Below are positions 22,330-34,408 of a stretch of DNA of 64,000 nt, piece by piece (the first letter of the stretch is position 1; every line of letters starts with the position of its first letter). The DNA lies in contig NC_053489.1 of assembly GCF_905171775.1 (NCBI RefSeq), positions 588,929,832 to 588,993,831 on the forward strand, read 5' to 3'. The DNA is from Rana temporaria (Eukaryota > Chordata > Amphibia > Anura > Ranidae). The translations under genes and the position numbers were made by a program. Below the pieces are notes generated by a model, which saw only the letters and a list, made by a program, of their open reading frames with translations, had not been told where the DNA came from and searched no databases.

Positions 22330-22445
22330 CGGGTTGCTGCTGTCCTGAAAGACTCACGGAAAACAAATTACCGGTAAGTATAACTTGACTTTTCCCTTAT
22401 TGTCTTTCAGGACAGCACCTTGAGAGGATAACAGAGACTTACCCA
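22330..22445 (-). repeat. DIRS internal complementary region
   Basis: Contains sequence complementary to the left terminus (AATTACCGGTAAGTATAACT) next to a copy of the terminal TCTTTCAGGACAGCACCTTG. It is adjacent to the 3' inverted repeat as expected. Confidence 0.8.
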
Positions 22446-23581
22446 CTTAGGGAGGGACCACAGCCTGCAAGACCTTTTTGCCAAAAGCCTGATCGCTTGC
22501 TGACAGAAGATCCAGTCTAATGACGGACGAACGTAAGGTAACTTGCAGATTTGATCTGGGGTGGCACCAGCTATTTCTGCCCATGTAGTGGCCTGAGCTC
22601 TAGTAAAGTGTGCTCCAATTCCCAATGGGGGAGATAGTCCTGCTTGGGAGTAGGCTTCCAGAATAGCGATTTTCAGCCATCTAGCATTGACCCCTTAGAC
22701 GCTTGGTGGCCCTTCTTTTTCCCTGAAAAAAGTATGAACAAGGAGTCTGAAGATCGAAAATCCTTGGTCCATTCAAGGTAATGTAAAAAGGTTCTTCTCA
22801 CATCCAACATGTGGAATTGGTGTTCCTTCTCCCCTGATGGGTTAAAGCAGAAGGTTGGTATGACAATTTCCTGCGACCGATTGAGGGCTGACGCCACTTT
22901 TGGTAGAAAGGCTGGATCAGTCTTTAGTACAACCCTGTCCGTATAGACGGATAGGAACGGTTTCTTTATTGACAGGGCGTGCAGCTCACCGATTCTTCTG
23001 GCTGTCGTAATTGCCACTAGGAACACCGTTTTGAGAGTAAGGTACTTCAGAGAAATGTCTTGTAGCGGTTCAAAGGGTTCCTTAGATAGTGACTGAAGAA
23101 CCACTGACAAATCCCAACTGGGGAAGTGTTGCACGGGAGCTGGTCTGGATCTAGAAAGCGCCTTGAAAAATCTTGACACTAATGGATATGAAGATATAGG
23201 CCTTTCCAGAAAAACTCCCAATGCGGCTATCTGCACTTTAAGTGTACTGACTGACAAGCCCTTTTCTGCTTCATTCTGAAGAAATTCCAGAATTGACACT
23301 AGATTTTTCACCACTCTATTAGACGAGTGACACCAGGAGTTGTAGACCTTCCAGTATTTAGCATAGATCTTCCTTGTAACCACCTTTCTACTGGAAAGTA
23401 AGGTAGTCACAAGTGGTCGAGACAGACCTTTTCGTCTCAATAACTGCCTCTCAGATACCACGCCGTGAGGCTTAGACAGGCCACCTCCGGATGGCATATC
23501 GGACCCTGTAGAAGTAAGTCCTGCCGGAGTGCCAGCAGCCAAGGCGGCCTGACTGCCATTCGAAGAATGGTGGTAAACCAA
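22407..23581 (-). pseudogene. DIRS tyrosine recombinase
   Basis: A 302-codon frame (23581-22673) contains the N-terminal DNA-binding part (KIYAKYWKVYNSWC, SILEFLQNEAEKGLS) and the catalytic core start with TARRIGELHAL (first Arg of the R-H-x-x-R set). The frame stops at 22673. The C-terminal part continues in another frame at 22625-22407 as GIGAHFTRAQATTWAEIAG, holding the H-x-x-R box with Phe where Ser is usual. The stop/frameshift disables it. Confidence 0.88.
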
Positions 23582-23777
23582 GCCCTTTTTGGCCAGAATG
23601 AATTAGAATTACTTCCACCTTCTCTTTCTGAATCTTCCTCAATACCAACGGAATTCATTGAAACGGAGGGAAGGCGTAAGCCAGCTGGAAGTTCCAAGGC
23701 TGTATTAACGCATCTGTTCCCTGGGAACTGTCGTTTCTGTGAATGGAGAAAAAAAGACCGGAAGTTGCATATTTTCT

Positions 23778-24449
23778 TCAAGTTGCAAATAGGTCTATTT
23801 GTGGTTGACCCCAGGCTCGGGTGATCAATGTGAAGACTTCCGGATTTAGGATCCATTCCGATTCCTGAATCCGTCTTCTGCTTAGAAAATCCACCACTAT
23901 ATTTAAAGTGCCTTTGAGGTGGACCGCTGATAAGGACAGCAAATGATTTTCTGCCCAGTTTAGGATGTCTGAGGCGAGAAGCTGAAGTGTCTTGCTTCTT
24001 GTGCCTCCTTGCCTGTTTAAGTAGGCTATGGTAGTGGCATTGTCCGAGAAGACTTGAACATGGGCACCTTGAAGGTCTGCGGAGAAGGCTTCCAAAGCCA
24101 AGGCCACTTCCCTTAGTTCTCTCCAATTAGAGGACTTTTCTGCTTTTGACCGGGACCAAACACCCTGAGCATAGTTCTGACCCAGGTGTGCCCCCCATCC
24201 CCATAGGCTGGCGTCTGTCGTTACCACTCTTTCTATTGGAAATGACCATAACAGGCCTGCTGAAAGGTTTTTCTGACTTCTCCACCACCAAAGCGATCTT
24301 TTTACTTTGGTGGGAATTTTTACCTTTGCCTCCAGAGATTCTGTCCTGTGATCCCATATTTTCAGGAGGAAACTCTGAAGCGGTCTGAAGTGAAAACTTG
24401 CCCACTGCACCGCTGGCATAGATGAGGTAAGGGTTCCCAGAGCCGACAT
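23778..24449 (-). pseudogene. DIRS RNase H and MT-like domain start
   Basis: 223 open codons. TTDASLWGWGAHLG carries the first RNase H Asp, NWRELREVALALEAF the Glu, FSDNATTIAYLNRQGG the second Asp, and VVDFLSRR a further conserved block. GQPQIDLFAT opens the DIRS MT-like domain, whose next part continues in a shifted frame (to about 23437). It is in frame with the RT upstream but separated by one TAG. Confidence 0.88.
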
Positions 24450-24467
24450 TACTTGTCTGACTGATAG

Positions 24468-24947
24468 CTATTGATTTGTCTGTAAGGAGGCTACGACCCT
24501 TAGTATCTTTAGTTTTTTGTCTTCAGGGAGAAAAATTCTTTGCTCCACTGAGCTTATCTGATACCCCAGAAATTGTGCCTCTTGGGTTGGGTTGAAATTT
24601 GATTTTTCCATATTTATGATCCAGCCCAATGCCTCTAGATGACTGTGAGCTCTTTCGAAATCCACCAACAATTTCTCCCTGGAAGGGGCAAACAAGAGCA
24701 GGTCGTCCAGGTATGGAATTACTGCTACCTTCTGTAAGCGAAGAGGAGCGAGGGCTTCTGCCATGACCTTTGCAAATATTCTCGAAGCCGAGGAAAGGCC
24801 GAAGAGGAGGGCTTTGAATTGGAGGTGCACGACCACTTTTCCCATGTTTACCGCCAATCTTAGACATTTTTGGGATTGAGGGGCTATGGGGATATGCAGA
24901 TAGGCATCTCGCAGGTCGATTAATGCCATAAAGCACTCCTTTGTCAA
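24468..24947 (-). pseudogene. DIRS reverse transcriptase core
   Basis: 160 codons with RT motifs in order: ALIDLRDAYLHIPI, FKALLFGLSSASRIF, and the catalytic box YLDD at residues 79-82 (VIPYLDDLLLFAP), then EKSNFNPTQEAQFLGYQI. The palm residues are intact. A TAG at 24468-24470 separates it from the RNase H part. The upstream N-terminal finger region continues in another frame at 24944-25240. Confidence 0.9.
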
Positions 24948-25240
24948 AAGATGTTGGTTGTGAAGATTGAGTCCATACAGAATTTTTTGTATAAGACCGA
25001 TCTGTTCAGCGGCTTTAGGTTGAGAATAAGTCTGAAACTTCCAGATGGCTTTTTTATCATGAATACGTGGGAATAAAACCCCTGATAAAGCTCTCCCTGT
25101 GGTACTTGAGTTACAACCCCCTGGTTCATCAGATCCTTCAATAGGCTCTTCATTTGGCCTTCAGGAGAAAGATCAAGACCCATCTCTTCTGAGGGCCCAG
25201 GGAATGAATACCAAGCGCCCAGAGGCGATTCAGTTCGCAT
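24944..25240 (-). pseudogene. DIRS RT N-terminal segment
   Basis: Reads GVVTQVPQGELYQGFYSHVF then KKPSGSFRLILNLKPLN, the fingers region of DIRS RT. It is joined to the palm only by a frameshift. Confidence 0.82.
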
Positions 25241-25739
25241 GTGTTGCGCTATAGAAGTTTCTCACTCACTCATTGCTAGGGACTGGACTATAGCTCTTGG
25301 TAGATTTGTCAACAGGTACCTCTCTGGGGGAGGGTCCAAGAACTCTATTCTGTAACCTTGGGACAGCACAGAGAGAATATACTGATTTTCTGTTAAGCTT
25401 GCCCAGAAAGGGAGAAAACTTTGAAGTCTTCCCCCCACCTGCAACCGGTTGTCATTGTGTTTTGCTGGTTGCCGCAGGAGGATGGAAAAGGACATTACCA
25501 GGTTTTTAACCACACCCCCCCTTCTAACTGAATTAGTAAGGGCCACGGATCTTGCCGTCATTCTGATAGGCTACAGCTGCTGACATAGGTATTCTTGTTT
25601 TGGAGAATCAGCTATTATATGATCCTTAAGCTGGTTCAACCAATACTCCATATTTCTGGAGACGCAAGTAGTTGCTATTGCTGGCTTAAGGTTGCCAATG
25701 ATGGATTGCCAAGCCCTCTTTAATTGCTGATCCATCCTC

Positions 25740-26539
25740 TTATCCATGGGGGTCTTTCAGAATCCCTGTGTCCTCAAATGCTAGATCTGAAGATCTTGAG
25801 ACTTGAGAAAAGGCTGCATCGAGCTTTGGAACTTTATTCCAGGGAGCTGCTGGGTCTTCATCAAAAGAAAACCTTTTCTTGTGTGCCTTAGCAAAGAAAG
25901 GTTTCTTTTCAGGATCAGTCCATTCTTTCTTGATCGCTTCAGAAATTACTCTATGGACTGGGAAGGTACGTATCTTGGGCTCACCGAGTCCTGCATACAT
26001 CCTGTCGTGTAAAGATAATTCTTTACATTCCTCCTCTAATCCCAAAGTTGCATGAATAGCTTTTAGGAGGCCATCAACTTGTTCCAAAGACAATTTATAC
26101 TTTTAAGACATATTCTCCAGCTCATCCTCCTCCTCATTGGATTCTTGAGAATGTGAGGGGGGAAGGACCTTCCTGGTTCAGAGGACTCTCTTCTGCCTCT
26201 GGTTCAGAGGACTCTTCTGCCTCCACTACAGGGACCAACAGTGAGTCTTGTGAGGATTGTGAGGTAGAAGTCTGTCCCACGGATGGTTTCGTGAGGGAGG
26301 ACTTAAAAAACTGAATAGTAGCATCCAATTTTAACAGATGCGATTATGTCGCTGCAAGCGGCAGACGCTTCCTCCTTCACTAATGAGTCAATACATGTCT
26401 GACATAAAGCTTTTTTCCAGCCTTCAGATAGTTTAGACTTGCATGAAGGACATTTCTTTTTATTCCCAGGATCAGAGCTCTTGGCCTGCCATGATAAGGG
26501 AAAAGAAAAAAGGAAAAAAAAAAAAGACAAACCATCCAT
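25740..26539 (-). pseudogene. DIRS Gag-like ORF1, fragmented
   Basis: Three overlapping minus-strand pieces. The N-terminal one (26539-26303) has CPSCKSKLSEG then KALCQTC, a CX2CX12CX2C zinc finger typical of DIRS Gag. The middle one (26328-26134) is Ser/Glu-rich. The last (26093-25740) includes LSLHDRMYAGLGEPKIRTFP. Frames differ between pieces, so it is inactive. Confidence 0.75.
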
Positions 26540-27385
26540 TTCAGTCAGCCTGAAACCCGATCAAGATGCTCACCACAGGTGCACAGTGAGCGATCCACTA
26601 CACTCATGTGCCCAAACAGGCCCCCGCCACCAGGGGGGAAAAAAACTCACACCCCCTAAGGGAGAAGAGAGCTAGAAAGAGACCCCATAGTAAATGAGGG
26701 TAGAACCTCAGTCTACCCCTTACCTGGGCCTTGCTGGTGCCAGTGCCTGTTCCACTCGCTGCGGATCCTGAGTCCATGTTGAGGCAGCAGCGTGATGCTG
26801 GTGGCAAAACTGCCGGTTCCGGACTCCACTAGCGCCTTTGCACCGGACCAGAACCAGCTAACAAGGCACCAGACCTGTTCCTCCCTCCTCCCTCAGCGCT
26901 TCCTGGCAGAAATGACGTCCGTGCCCTGCGCCCGCTCGTAGGATGCCACCCCTTCCGGTTACCTCACTTCCGGGGGAAGCAGCCTGACTGACCTTCCCAA
27001 GATGGCGGCGGCGTTCGGCTGCCCGAACAGGAAAAAAGATGTCCGCACATTCTACCTTGCCAAGGAGCAGTATCCCGGAGCAGTCCCTGGCTCACTGAGC
27101 ACTGATGAGGGAGAAGGAGCCCATGCACAAGGCACTCTATCCAGTGAATAGGAGGAACAGACTCTCTGAGGGAAGAAAAAAAAACAGGTGGAGTAGGGAG
27201 ATAAGACCTCTCAGGTAGTACCTAGAGAGCTCCTAGCCCCCACATGTGTTCCCGCTGGAGGAAACACAAAGACTGATAAGTGGAAGGAGCCTCCCTTTTA
27301 AGAAGTTTGGTGGAGGTGTGTTTCCTGTCAAGTGGGTGGAGCCACGCTCTCAAGGTGCTGTCCTGAAAGACGATAAGGTAAAAAT

Positions 27386-28524
27386 TAAATCATTCTAATA
27401 AAGTCTGTTGCATTTGGATGCTTTTTACATCGTTCCAATAGGAATTACTTGTAGGCCATTTGCAAAAGGGGTTTTTAGGCTGCACCTTCCTCACTGTCCT
27501 TTGTAGTTACTGACTGGTAAATAAAAGTGAATGCATTTCTACACAATGCCATTGACGCTATTCTAGGATCGAAACAAGGTGTACCTGAGAACAGAAGTCA
27601 CTGTGATTGGTCAGGAGAAGGCATCAGCCGGTAAAAAAAATAAAAATAAATTAAACCATCTTAAATAGGGTACCCAGGGAATGCTGTAAAATTGGCATTT
27701 GATGAAGGTTGTAAGCATAGCTTTTATTTCCACAAGTAAAGATACTAAACTATATATGGGTTGTTTTAATTTAGGCTCCAGATTCTGCAGCTTAATTTAT
27801 TTATTTTTTAAATATAGTGGGGTTTTGGTTGCCAAGTTTTTCTTGTTGTCTGCATCCTTGTAAGGGAGATTTGCACACTTCCTATCTTGCTAGGAAGACA
27901 AAGAAAAAATCTTCCAAATGTGGACACAGCAATAAAAAAAAAAAAACTTGTTTGAGATCTAATCCTTTTCCACTCTAAAATATACAAAGTTTTACCTCAA
28001 GTTTTACTTTAATCATAAGGGTTTAATAGAGGTTAATATTACCCCGATAGTGAGGATGGTGATTAATTGAGTGAAAATCAATTCAAACAATAAATGATAA
28101 AGTTGCAACTATGATATCTAAAAATATGTGCGAAAACATGTATATCTATAGTACAATATAACTTGGTGAATAACAATGAAAAAGAAAATAATGAAAGTGA
28201 AGAGTCCCAAAGTCACACATGAATGCGTGCTGATAGATCCTATAGGTTCATTCATAGGGTGAATCAATCTTATTGAGAAAAATAGAAAATACTTCCTTTC
28301 ACCAGTGGAGGCACCCAGGTGCTGGTAATGTAGTCTTCTTACCCAAAAGAGTGACCACTATCACGGCGGTCAATTAAGGCGCAGGGATTTAAGGTATCCC
28401 TATAGACCCACAGCTGGTACCGGTAGGGCAGATGGAAGGTAACTGGTATCTCAAAAGAATGTAGATAAAAAAAAAAAAAGACTCCATAGTGTATTACTGT
28501 GATGTAAAGTTAATCAGAAAGAGA
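27386..28524. other. Intron 2 sequence, unassigned
   Basis: AT-rich with short poly-A runs. No termini or coding similarity recognised. Confidence 0.4.
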
Positions 28525-28711
28525 AGTATTGCACTTACAAATATGTGGAAATGTTGTGCATTGTATAAATACAAGAGCACGGCATCTTGCAGCGTTTCCT
28601 CGCTGCGAGATACAAGAGCACGGTATCTCGCAGCGTCTCCTCGCTGCGAGATATCGTGCTCTTGTATTTATACAATGCGCAACATTTCCACATATTTGTA
28701 AGTGCAATACT
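28525..28711. repeat. 187-bp near-perfect palindrome
   Basis: The arm beginning AGTATTGCACTTACAAATAT is mirrored by its inverse ending at 28711. The arms also carry GAGCACG. The centre holds two copies of TCTCGCAGCGTCTCCTCGCT-like sequence. Almost no arm mismatch means a strong cruciform or RNA hairpin. Probably a MITE, but no target duplication could be assigned. Confidence 0.85.
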
Positions 28712-29901
28712 TAGCATAGGACTTACTAGGTCCCTCAATATTTGAGAAAGCAATCTCAAGCCCAACTCAGGGAATTGCAAGAAAATGATTAAAAAAAAAC
28801 CTACCCTTGCAGTGGTCTTTAATGTATAATAAATATCAAATACATGCTGAACAACTGGAGCACAGTAAAGGCCGGTTCACACTGCTGCCGTACATCAATT
28901 TTGCAGTCGTTTAGCGTGTGGTAGCTGTCTGTTCTGGCTGCAGCAGGCTGGCAGTAGGGGCAGTTTTCTATGTGCCCTAGCAGTGACACGCTTTCTTCCA
29001 GTGCAGTAATTAAACGTGGATCTCTGCACTATATATGAACAGGGCCTAAAATGTTATTATGCACTTTATTGAAAGTGTCTGGAAAAGATTATGCATAGTA
29101 AAAGTCTGCTGCCCAACTCCATGTCCCCTTAAAAATAGTTTGTTTGGGACAAGATGTAAAAAGGGACATTAAACATTAAAAATAGCTTTAATGTGCAGGC
29201 AAAAGGTTAGTGAATAGGAGGAACGTATTAAAAAGGTAACACTTAAAATCCCTGGACGAGAACAAGAATCGTATGGCCTATTCCCTTGGTAAGATGTCCA
29301 GTCTGGGGAGGTCTGCTACACTACTATAGTAGGTGCGAATAGTTAGATCTATGTGCAAGGTGGTTGTTGCTATGCTGTTTGGCCCTCTATCCCAGTCTCC
29401 TGGCGAGGGTGGTGTGGTCATTGTTTTGCTGATGGGCAACTTAGTTCGATCTCGGAGCTTCCCCTCCCTCCTAAATGACAACTGTGGAAACCATAAAATT
29501 GTAGTAAATGCATTTCATGCACCTTGGAGTAACTAATGGCAGATTTTCACCATTCATCATACATGCCTATGCGTAACCTACGATTTACGGTCCCTGCGGT
29601 TGTCATTTACAGCTAGGCTACATCTATCTCAGGCTGGATGTTCATAGTTCATATACTCATTGGAAAATGCCCTATATTGCTGTTTTACACATGATGACTT
29701 ATTTTTGCACCATTCTCTGCCCCAAAGAAGGAAAATACAAGTAAATCTGAAATGCGTTAGAATTGCTATGCCAACATCTCTAAGGATTGGCCTTCCATTC
29801 TTTATAGGCCATTTTTTTGGTGCTGCAGCATATCCGAGTGTCATGTTTTTTTATTCTGCGATTGTATATTGACCGAATGGTCTTTATTTTAGACTCTATA
29901 C
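28712..29901. other. Intron 2 sequence with a weak MITE at 28869-29047
   Basis: AAGGCCGGTTCACACTGCTG and GAACAGGGCCTAAA near 28869 and 29047 resemble inverted ends of a TTCACAC MITE. The rest is not assigned. Confidence 0.4.
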
Positions 29902-30261
29902 CAGAGGTGTCAAGCTCAATTTCATTGTGGGCCGCATCAGCATTAAGACTGCCCTCAAAAGGTCCGGTTGTATCTGTAAAATGAGATGTCCAGCACATCC
30001 CCCTCCCCTTACATTAGATGTCAAGAGCCACCCCACCATCAGAAGTTGAGTCCTACACCCTTCCTTACATCACAGTGTACTCCCCTTTCCTTATGCTGTT
30101 GCTGGGAAGAAGCTGAATGCATTGCTTGAAAGCAGAAAGTAAGGGTCTGGAGGAGGAAGGAAGGCTGGAGCTCCCCTGCAGCTGCAGGAGAGGTGCGAGG
30201 GCCACATGAAATGGCATGGGGGGCCAGATTTGGCCCGCGGGCCTTGTGTTTGACACCTGTG
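29902..30261. mobile_element. hAT (Charlie-like) MITE
   Basis: CAGAGGTGTCAAGCTCAATT and GTGTTTGACACCTGTG are inverted ends, with the internal GGGCCGCATCAGCATTA and TTTGGCCCGCGGGCC typical of the family. It is flanked by CTCTATAC (29894-29901) and CTCTTTAC (30262-30269), a 7/8 target duplication. Confidence 0.85.
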
Positions 30262-30282
30262 CTCTTTACCAATACAAATTTG

Positions 30283-30283
<1 letters not shown>

Positions 30284-30357
<74 letters not shown>

Positions 30358-30358
30358 G
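30284..30358 (+). repeat. (TA)n(CA)n microsatellite
   Basis: TA tract followed by CA tract just right of the hAT MITE. Confidence 0.95.
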
Positions 30359-30359
30359 T

Positions 30360-31280
30360 GATACTCTTCTACTCAGTGTGGATTCTGCCTTGAAAGTCCC
30401 ATGGGGCAGATTTGTTTTCTAGTTGTTGTTTTTCAGGATGTTGGTAGAATCTCTCTTAAGCCATAGACCAGTAACCTTGAAGCCTATCTTCCTTTTACTA
30501 TTCCTCTTCCCTCTGTATCCCCACCGCCTCTTTTTTTGGGAGAATTTTGGGCTGCCATTTTCTTCAGGGGACCAAGGAAGGTCTACTTGCCTATTCTGTC
30601 TGGGTTGGTTTTGGCGATGAGAATTATGGACCCTAAATTGTTCCACAGCAAGTGCAAGGCCACTCTGACTCTGCCACTCATACTTTATATGAATGGGCCA
30701 TTTTTTAGTCCGAGGTTAGTTTGTGTCCATAAAAATGATAGAGTTTCTTGACTCCAGAAACAATTATTTGATGGCCTGCCGATACTAAACTTCAATATGT
30801 TTCACTTATTATACTGCTGTGATCATGAGGTTGGTTGGTTTCTGGGGACAACTTTGTATGTTTTGCTCCCCCCCCCCCCCCCAATACAAAATGTTATTAT
30901 AGAAAAATAAATAATTAAGGTAATGTGCACTGAATAGAAGAAGAGCACATTAAAAAGTAAAGTGCACTGATTAAAAGAGGTAAAGTGTGACGTCACTGTG
31001 TTAACGTGTATCTAAACCCAAAAACAAAATTAAAAAAACATTGCAGCCTACCAAACCTTAAACTTGAAATATGGCCAATGCTATTTTGGTTATACTTCTC
31101 TTGTGGGTCACAAAATCATACTTTTGCACTCATGTGACCCAGGGTCAGCCAACAGCTGGCTATAGCTGTTAAATTTAAGGTGAACGGGAAAATGTACTAC
31201 AATCTGAAAAAGTGTAATGACTAAAAAAAATGCATACATGTTCTGTACAATGGCAAGAAATTGCTCAAACAAGTTTGTGT
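30360..31280. other. Intron 2 sequence, unassigned
   Basis: Poly-C run at about 30870-30883; nothing else recognised. Confidence 0.4.
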
Positions 31281-31668
31281 CCCAGTTCACACTGGTGCGA
31301 TGCGGGAAACACTGCAATTCAGTGCTGGTTCCCACATCACAGCTGAATTGCACACTGGTTCATACTGACATCTGCGAACCACTGGGGGTGTCCATGTACA
31401 GTTGACACCCCCAGATCGGTTTGCAGATCGCAGTGCAAACTGTCAAATGGTGTAGGAAACTAATCACATAGATGTTAATATCCATGCAATCCGATTCCAG
31501 TGCAGACCAAAAAAAAGGTCCTGCACCATTTTGGTGCGAATGCGATGAGATTTCAGCAATACAGTTTGTATGGCTGAATTTGCACCGCACAGACTTCACA
31601 TGTGATCTGCACAGCAACGCAGGGTGAATCACCTGCAATGTTTGATCGCACAAGTGTGAACCCAGCCT
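31281..31668. mobile_element. MITE with CAGTTCACACTGG / GTGTGAACCCAGCC ends
   Basis: Inverted terminal repeats and a CA-rich interior repeating GCAATTCAG/CTGAATTGC. A DNA-transposon MITE; the class is uncertain. Confidence 0.65.
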
Positions 31669-31748
31669 TATACAGTGAGGTGAAACTGCAAAGTTGCAGT
31701 AATATGGTAGTTATATGGGGGTAAATTGACAGAAATGGTAGCACAGCT

Positions 31749-31771
31749 GTGTGTGTGTGTGTGTGTGTGTG
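31749..31771 (+). repeat. (TG)n microsatellite
   Basis: About 11 TG units. Confidence 0.9.
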
Positions 31772-32210
31772 GACTCCAGTGAGGGCACAGGAACCTGACT
31801 GACATTATATTGGATATAGTGTAGTGAACTTATACAGTATGATAAACACACATTTACATTTCTTAATTAAACATATTTGGAACATGCTCTTACTATTGCA
31901 GTGATAGAACCTTAAAATTGTTTCGACTTTATACACCTCTGCCTTTGTTATCTTTGCAAAGCTAAAAATTGACAACGAAAGATTATCCTGCACCAGAATA
32001 CATCACTCTGCTTTCCAACTATACTAATAAGAGTAGAATTTTAAAGAAACAGAAAAATTACATCATCGCTGTCCCCAAGGGATTTGCTCAATAATAAAAT
32101 AATGAATCAGTTATCCAGATAGATTTAAATAATGAGCTGTCTCCAATTTAACCTCTAACTAGCTATAAAGAATTCACCTGAGGAAACCAAGCCCACGATA
32201 TATACGAGTA

Positions 32211-32216
32211 TGTATC

Positions 32217-32309
<93 letters not shown>
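32211..32309 (+). repeat. (TCTA)n(CA)n microsatellite
   Basis: TATC/TCTA tetranucleotides followed by about 29 CA units, 160 bp from exon 2's donor. Confidence 0.95.
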
Positions 32310-32311
<2 letters not shown>

Positions 32312-32469
32312 ACTTTTGTGAGATAAGAAAAGCAAGCATTTTTAGAAATCACATTAAACATTGTCACATTCCTCCATTACCTGAAGAACTTTACAAATAT
32401 AGATGGATAATAATCTGATCCCCAATATTTCAAGCATTATAAAATCTTAATCTAATGGACAGTACTTAC

Positions 32470-32563
32470 CTTCATATGGCGTATCGGGAGGGCCAGCAAT
32501 TTCACCTCTTAGTTCAGAGAAATTCTCATCTACCAGGTCTACTTTAATTTGGTTTTTGCTAGT
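32470..32563 (-). CDS. UBE2K: UBE2K coding exon 2
   Basis: Encodes 31 codons beginning TSKNQIKVDLVDE and ending GPPDTPYE, plus the first base of a Gly codon. These form the first strands of the UBC sheet. The acceptor TTCTTAG and donor GTAAGTA are canonical. One substitution relative to mammalian UBE2K is seen (NFSEL against NFTEL, from memory). It is surrounded by intronic sequence with a TCTA/CA microsatellite about 160 bp away. Confidence 0.95.
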
Positions 32564-34048
32564 CTAAGAAAAGAAAAAGGAAAACATTTTTTTTTAGAAA
32601 ATAAGAGATTCCTACTTCGTACTTTTAGGAAAACAGTAAAAGGCTGATTTACAAAAGGAGTCGGGAACTTTCACACAATTATATGAAGATTTACTTCAAT
32701 TATACAATAGGCTAAACATTTTCCCATATTCTTATTTCATCTACACATAATTGGATAACTGGACATGAATATTGATGCAACTTATTGAGTGAACATTCCC
32801 AATTCCCTTTAGGTCTCACACACACCTAAAGATTAACATACAACCAGAGAGGGCTGTTCACATGTCATGGCTGTGACGATTTGCGTCACAGTAAATGTAA
32901 TGTTGAGTTGACGTCAAACTCACCCATTCAAGCCACTGGAACAGATTATCTGAGTTTCCATTATTTCCTATGGGGAAACATGCTTTGATATACGAGTGCT
33001 ATGGATTACAAGCATTCTTCTGGAACTAATTATGCTCGTAATCTAAGGTACTACTGTACATGCAAATTGCCATCATAAGAACTGAGGAAGCAGACTTTGT
33101 AAAAAAAATGTATATTTGTATCATTCTAAACATTTGGCCAGGGTTGTATGGCCAGCTTTGGGATAGCTTTAGATGTATTGTTTTGACGGATGGAGGAATC
33201 TCTTCTGCCGGCTTTGATATTCAGGCAGCCGCATGAACCATGACTGCCTAAAAACCTAAAAAGCGACCCGTGTATCACGCAATCACTATTCAACCAATCA
33301 TTTTTCACCCAGCTTGACTTTTGTTGAGCCAGGTGGTGCGGACAGGGTCACCCTTGGCTCAAATTCAGCAAGAAATAGCAGAAATTTAGGCCATGTATTA
33401 GCTTAGGGCACAGAAGCAATCACACATACTACCAACACCTACTCAAAACAGAAATACCCACATTGGCTAGACTGACCCTTCAATAAGACTACAAAGTGAC
33501 AATTGTCAGGATGCCCTTGTGAAACTAGTGAATCCAATAACAAAGCTACAGAGGCAATTAAATATTCAGAGTTCAATCAGGTCCTCTGAGTTACAAACTA
33601 TATATTATCATGGAAGAAAAAAAAAGTTTGTGCATTCAACTCACCAAAAGGCAACAGGCAGACCTATTTTTGTGTGGTCAGTCAGCATAATTGTAACAAT
33701 GTAATATGCCAGGCAGCAAATGCAATATTCCAAGTATTTTTTTATGACCAAGGTATGATCCCCTGCATTGTTTAGATGTAATAGATGACCCATACTGGAA
33801 AAACATTGTATAATAAAAGTACTGGATTTATACAGGCAATTTACCATTACAACTTAGTGGCTGTCACAAGGTCTGCCTGTACCCCTTAATGATGGACAAA
33901 ATCAAACATTTATTCTCCAACGGTCATGTTTCTACTTCTGCTTTCAATCTAGTACCTGTAATCCGTGCATTAGGTGTTTTTTACATTAGGCGACATCCTA
34001 TCATACATAACCTGTGGTTCTCTTGCACCACTATCAACATTCTAGAAT
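32564..34048. other. Intron 1, proximal to exon 2; no recognised feature
   Basis: AT-rich sequence without recognised element ends; probably among the least invaded parts of the intron. Confidence 0.45.
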
Positions 34049-34408
34049 TTAAAAGTGGTTGAAGGTTTTTTATCTTAATGTATTCTATGCATTAAGATAA
34101 AAAACCTTCAGTGTCCAGCAGCCCCCCTAATACTTACCCAAGACCCATCTCTATCCAGCAATGTGCACGAGTGCCTTGGTCATCTGGGACTCTACCACCT
34201 GATTGGCTAACTGACTTTGACAGCTATCTGAGCCAATCAGGAGAGGGGGTGGGGGTCGAACCGCAGCTCTGTCATGAATGGACAGGAGCACCGAAGAGGA
34301 GGATCGGGGCTGCTCTGTGCAAAACCACTACACAGAACAGGCAAGTAGAACGGTTTGCTATTTTTAAAGAAAAAAAATAAATAAAACAAGACTTTAGTAT
34401 CACTTTAA
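34049..34408. mobile_element. TTAA-flanked MITE
   Basis: TTAAAAGTGGTTGAAGG and CTTTAGTATCACTTTAA ends with TTAA at both sides. The left arm has a strong internal hairpin (TTTTTTATCTTAATGTATTC and its inverse). Relatives lie at 15011-15411, 37061-38293, 38490-38882 and about 49147-49265. Confidence 0.75.

Larger units (their letters stand above)
22127..27385 (-). mobile_element. Near-complete DIRS retrotransposon
   Basis: Inverted terminal repeats start around TCTTTCAGGACAGCACCTTG at both ends (about 22155 and, inverted, about 27355), each followed by GGCTCCACCCACTTGACAG. An internal complementary region at about 22335-22440 repeats both termini back to back (GTAAGTATAACTTGAC and TCTTTCAGGACAGCACC), the hallmark of DIRS replication through a circle. 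Minus-strand order is gag (26.5-25.7 kb), RT (24.9-24.5), RNase H and MT-like (24.4-23.8), tyrosine recombinase (23.6-22.4). A few stops make it inactive, but it is far younger than the copy at 881-7244. It lies in UBE2K intron 2, sense orientation. Confidence 0.92.

Noticed and set aside
28489..28780. Four overlapping short ORFs with similar peptides on both strands
   Set aside because: They are both arms of the palindrome read in each direction.
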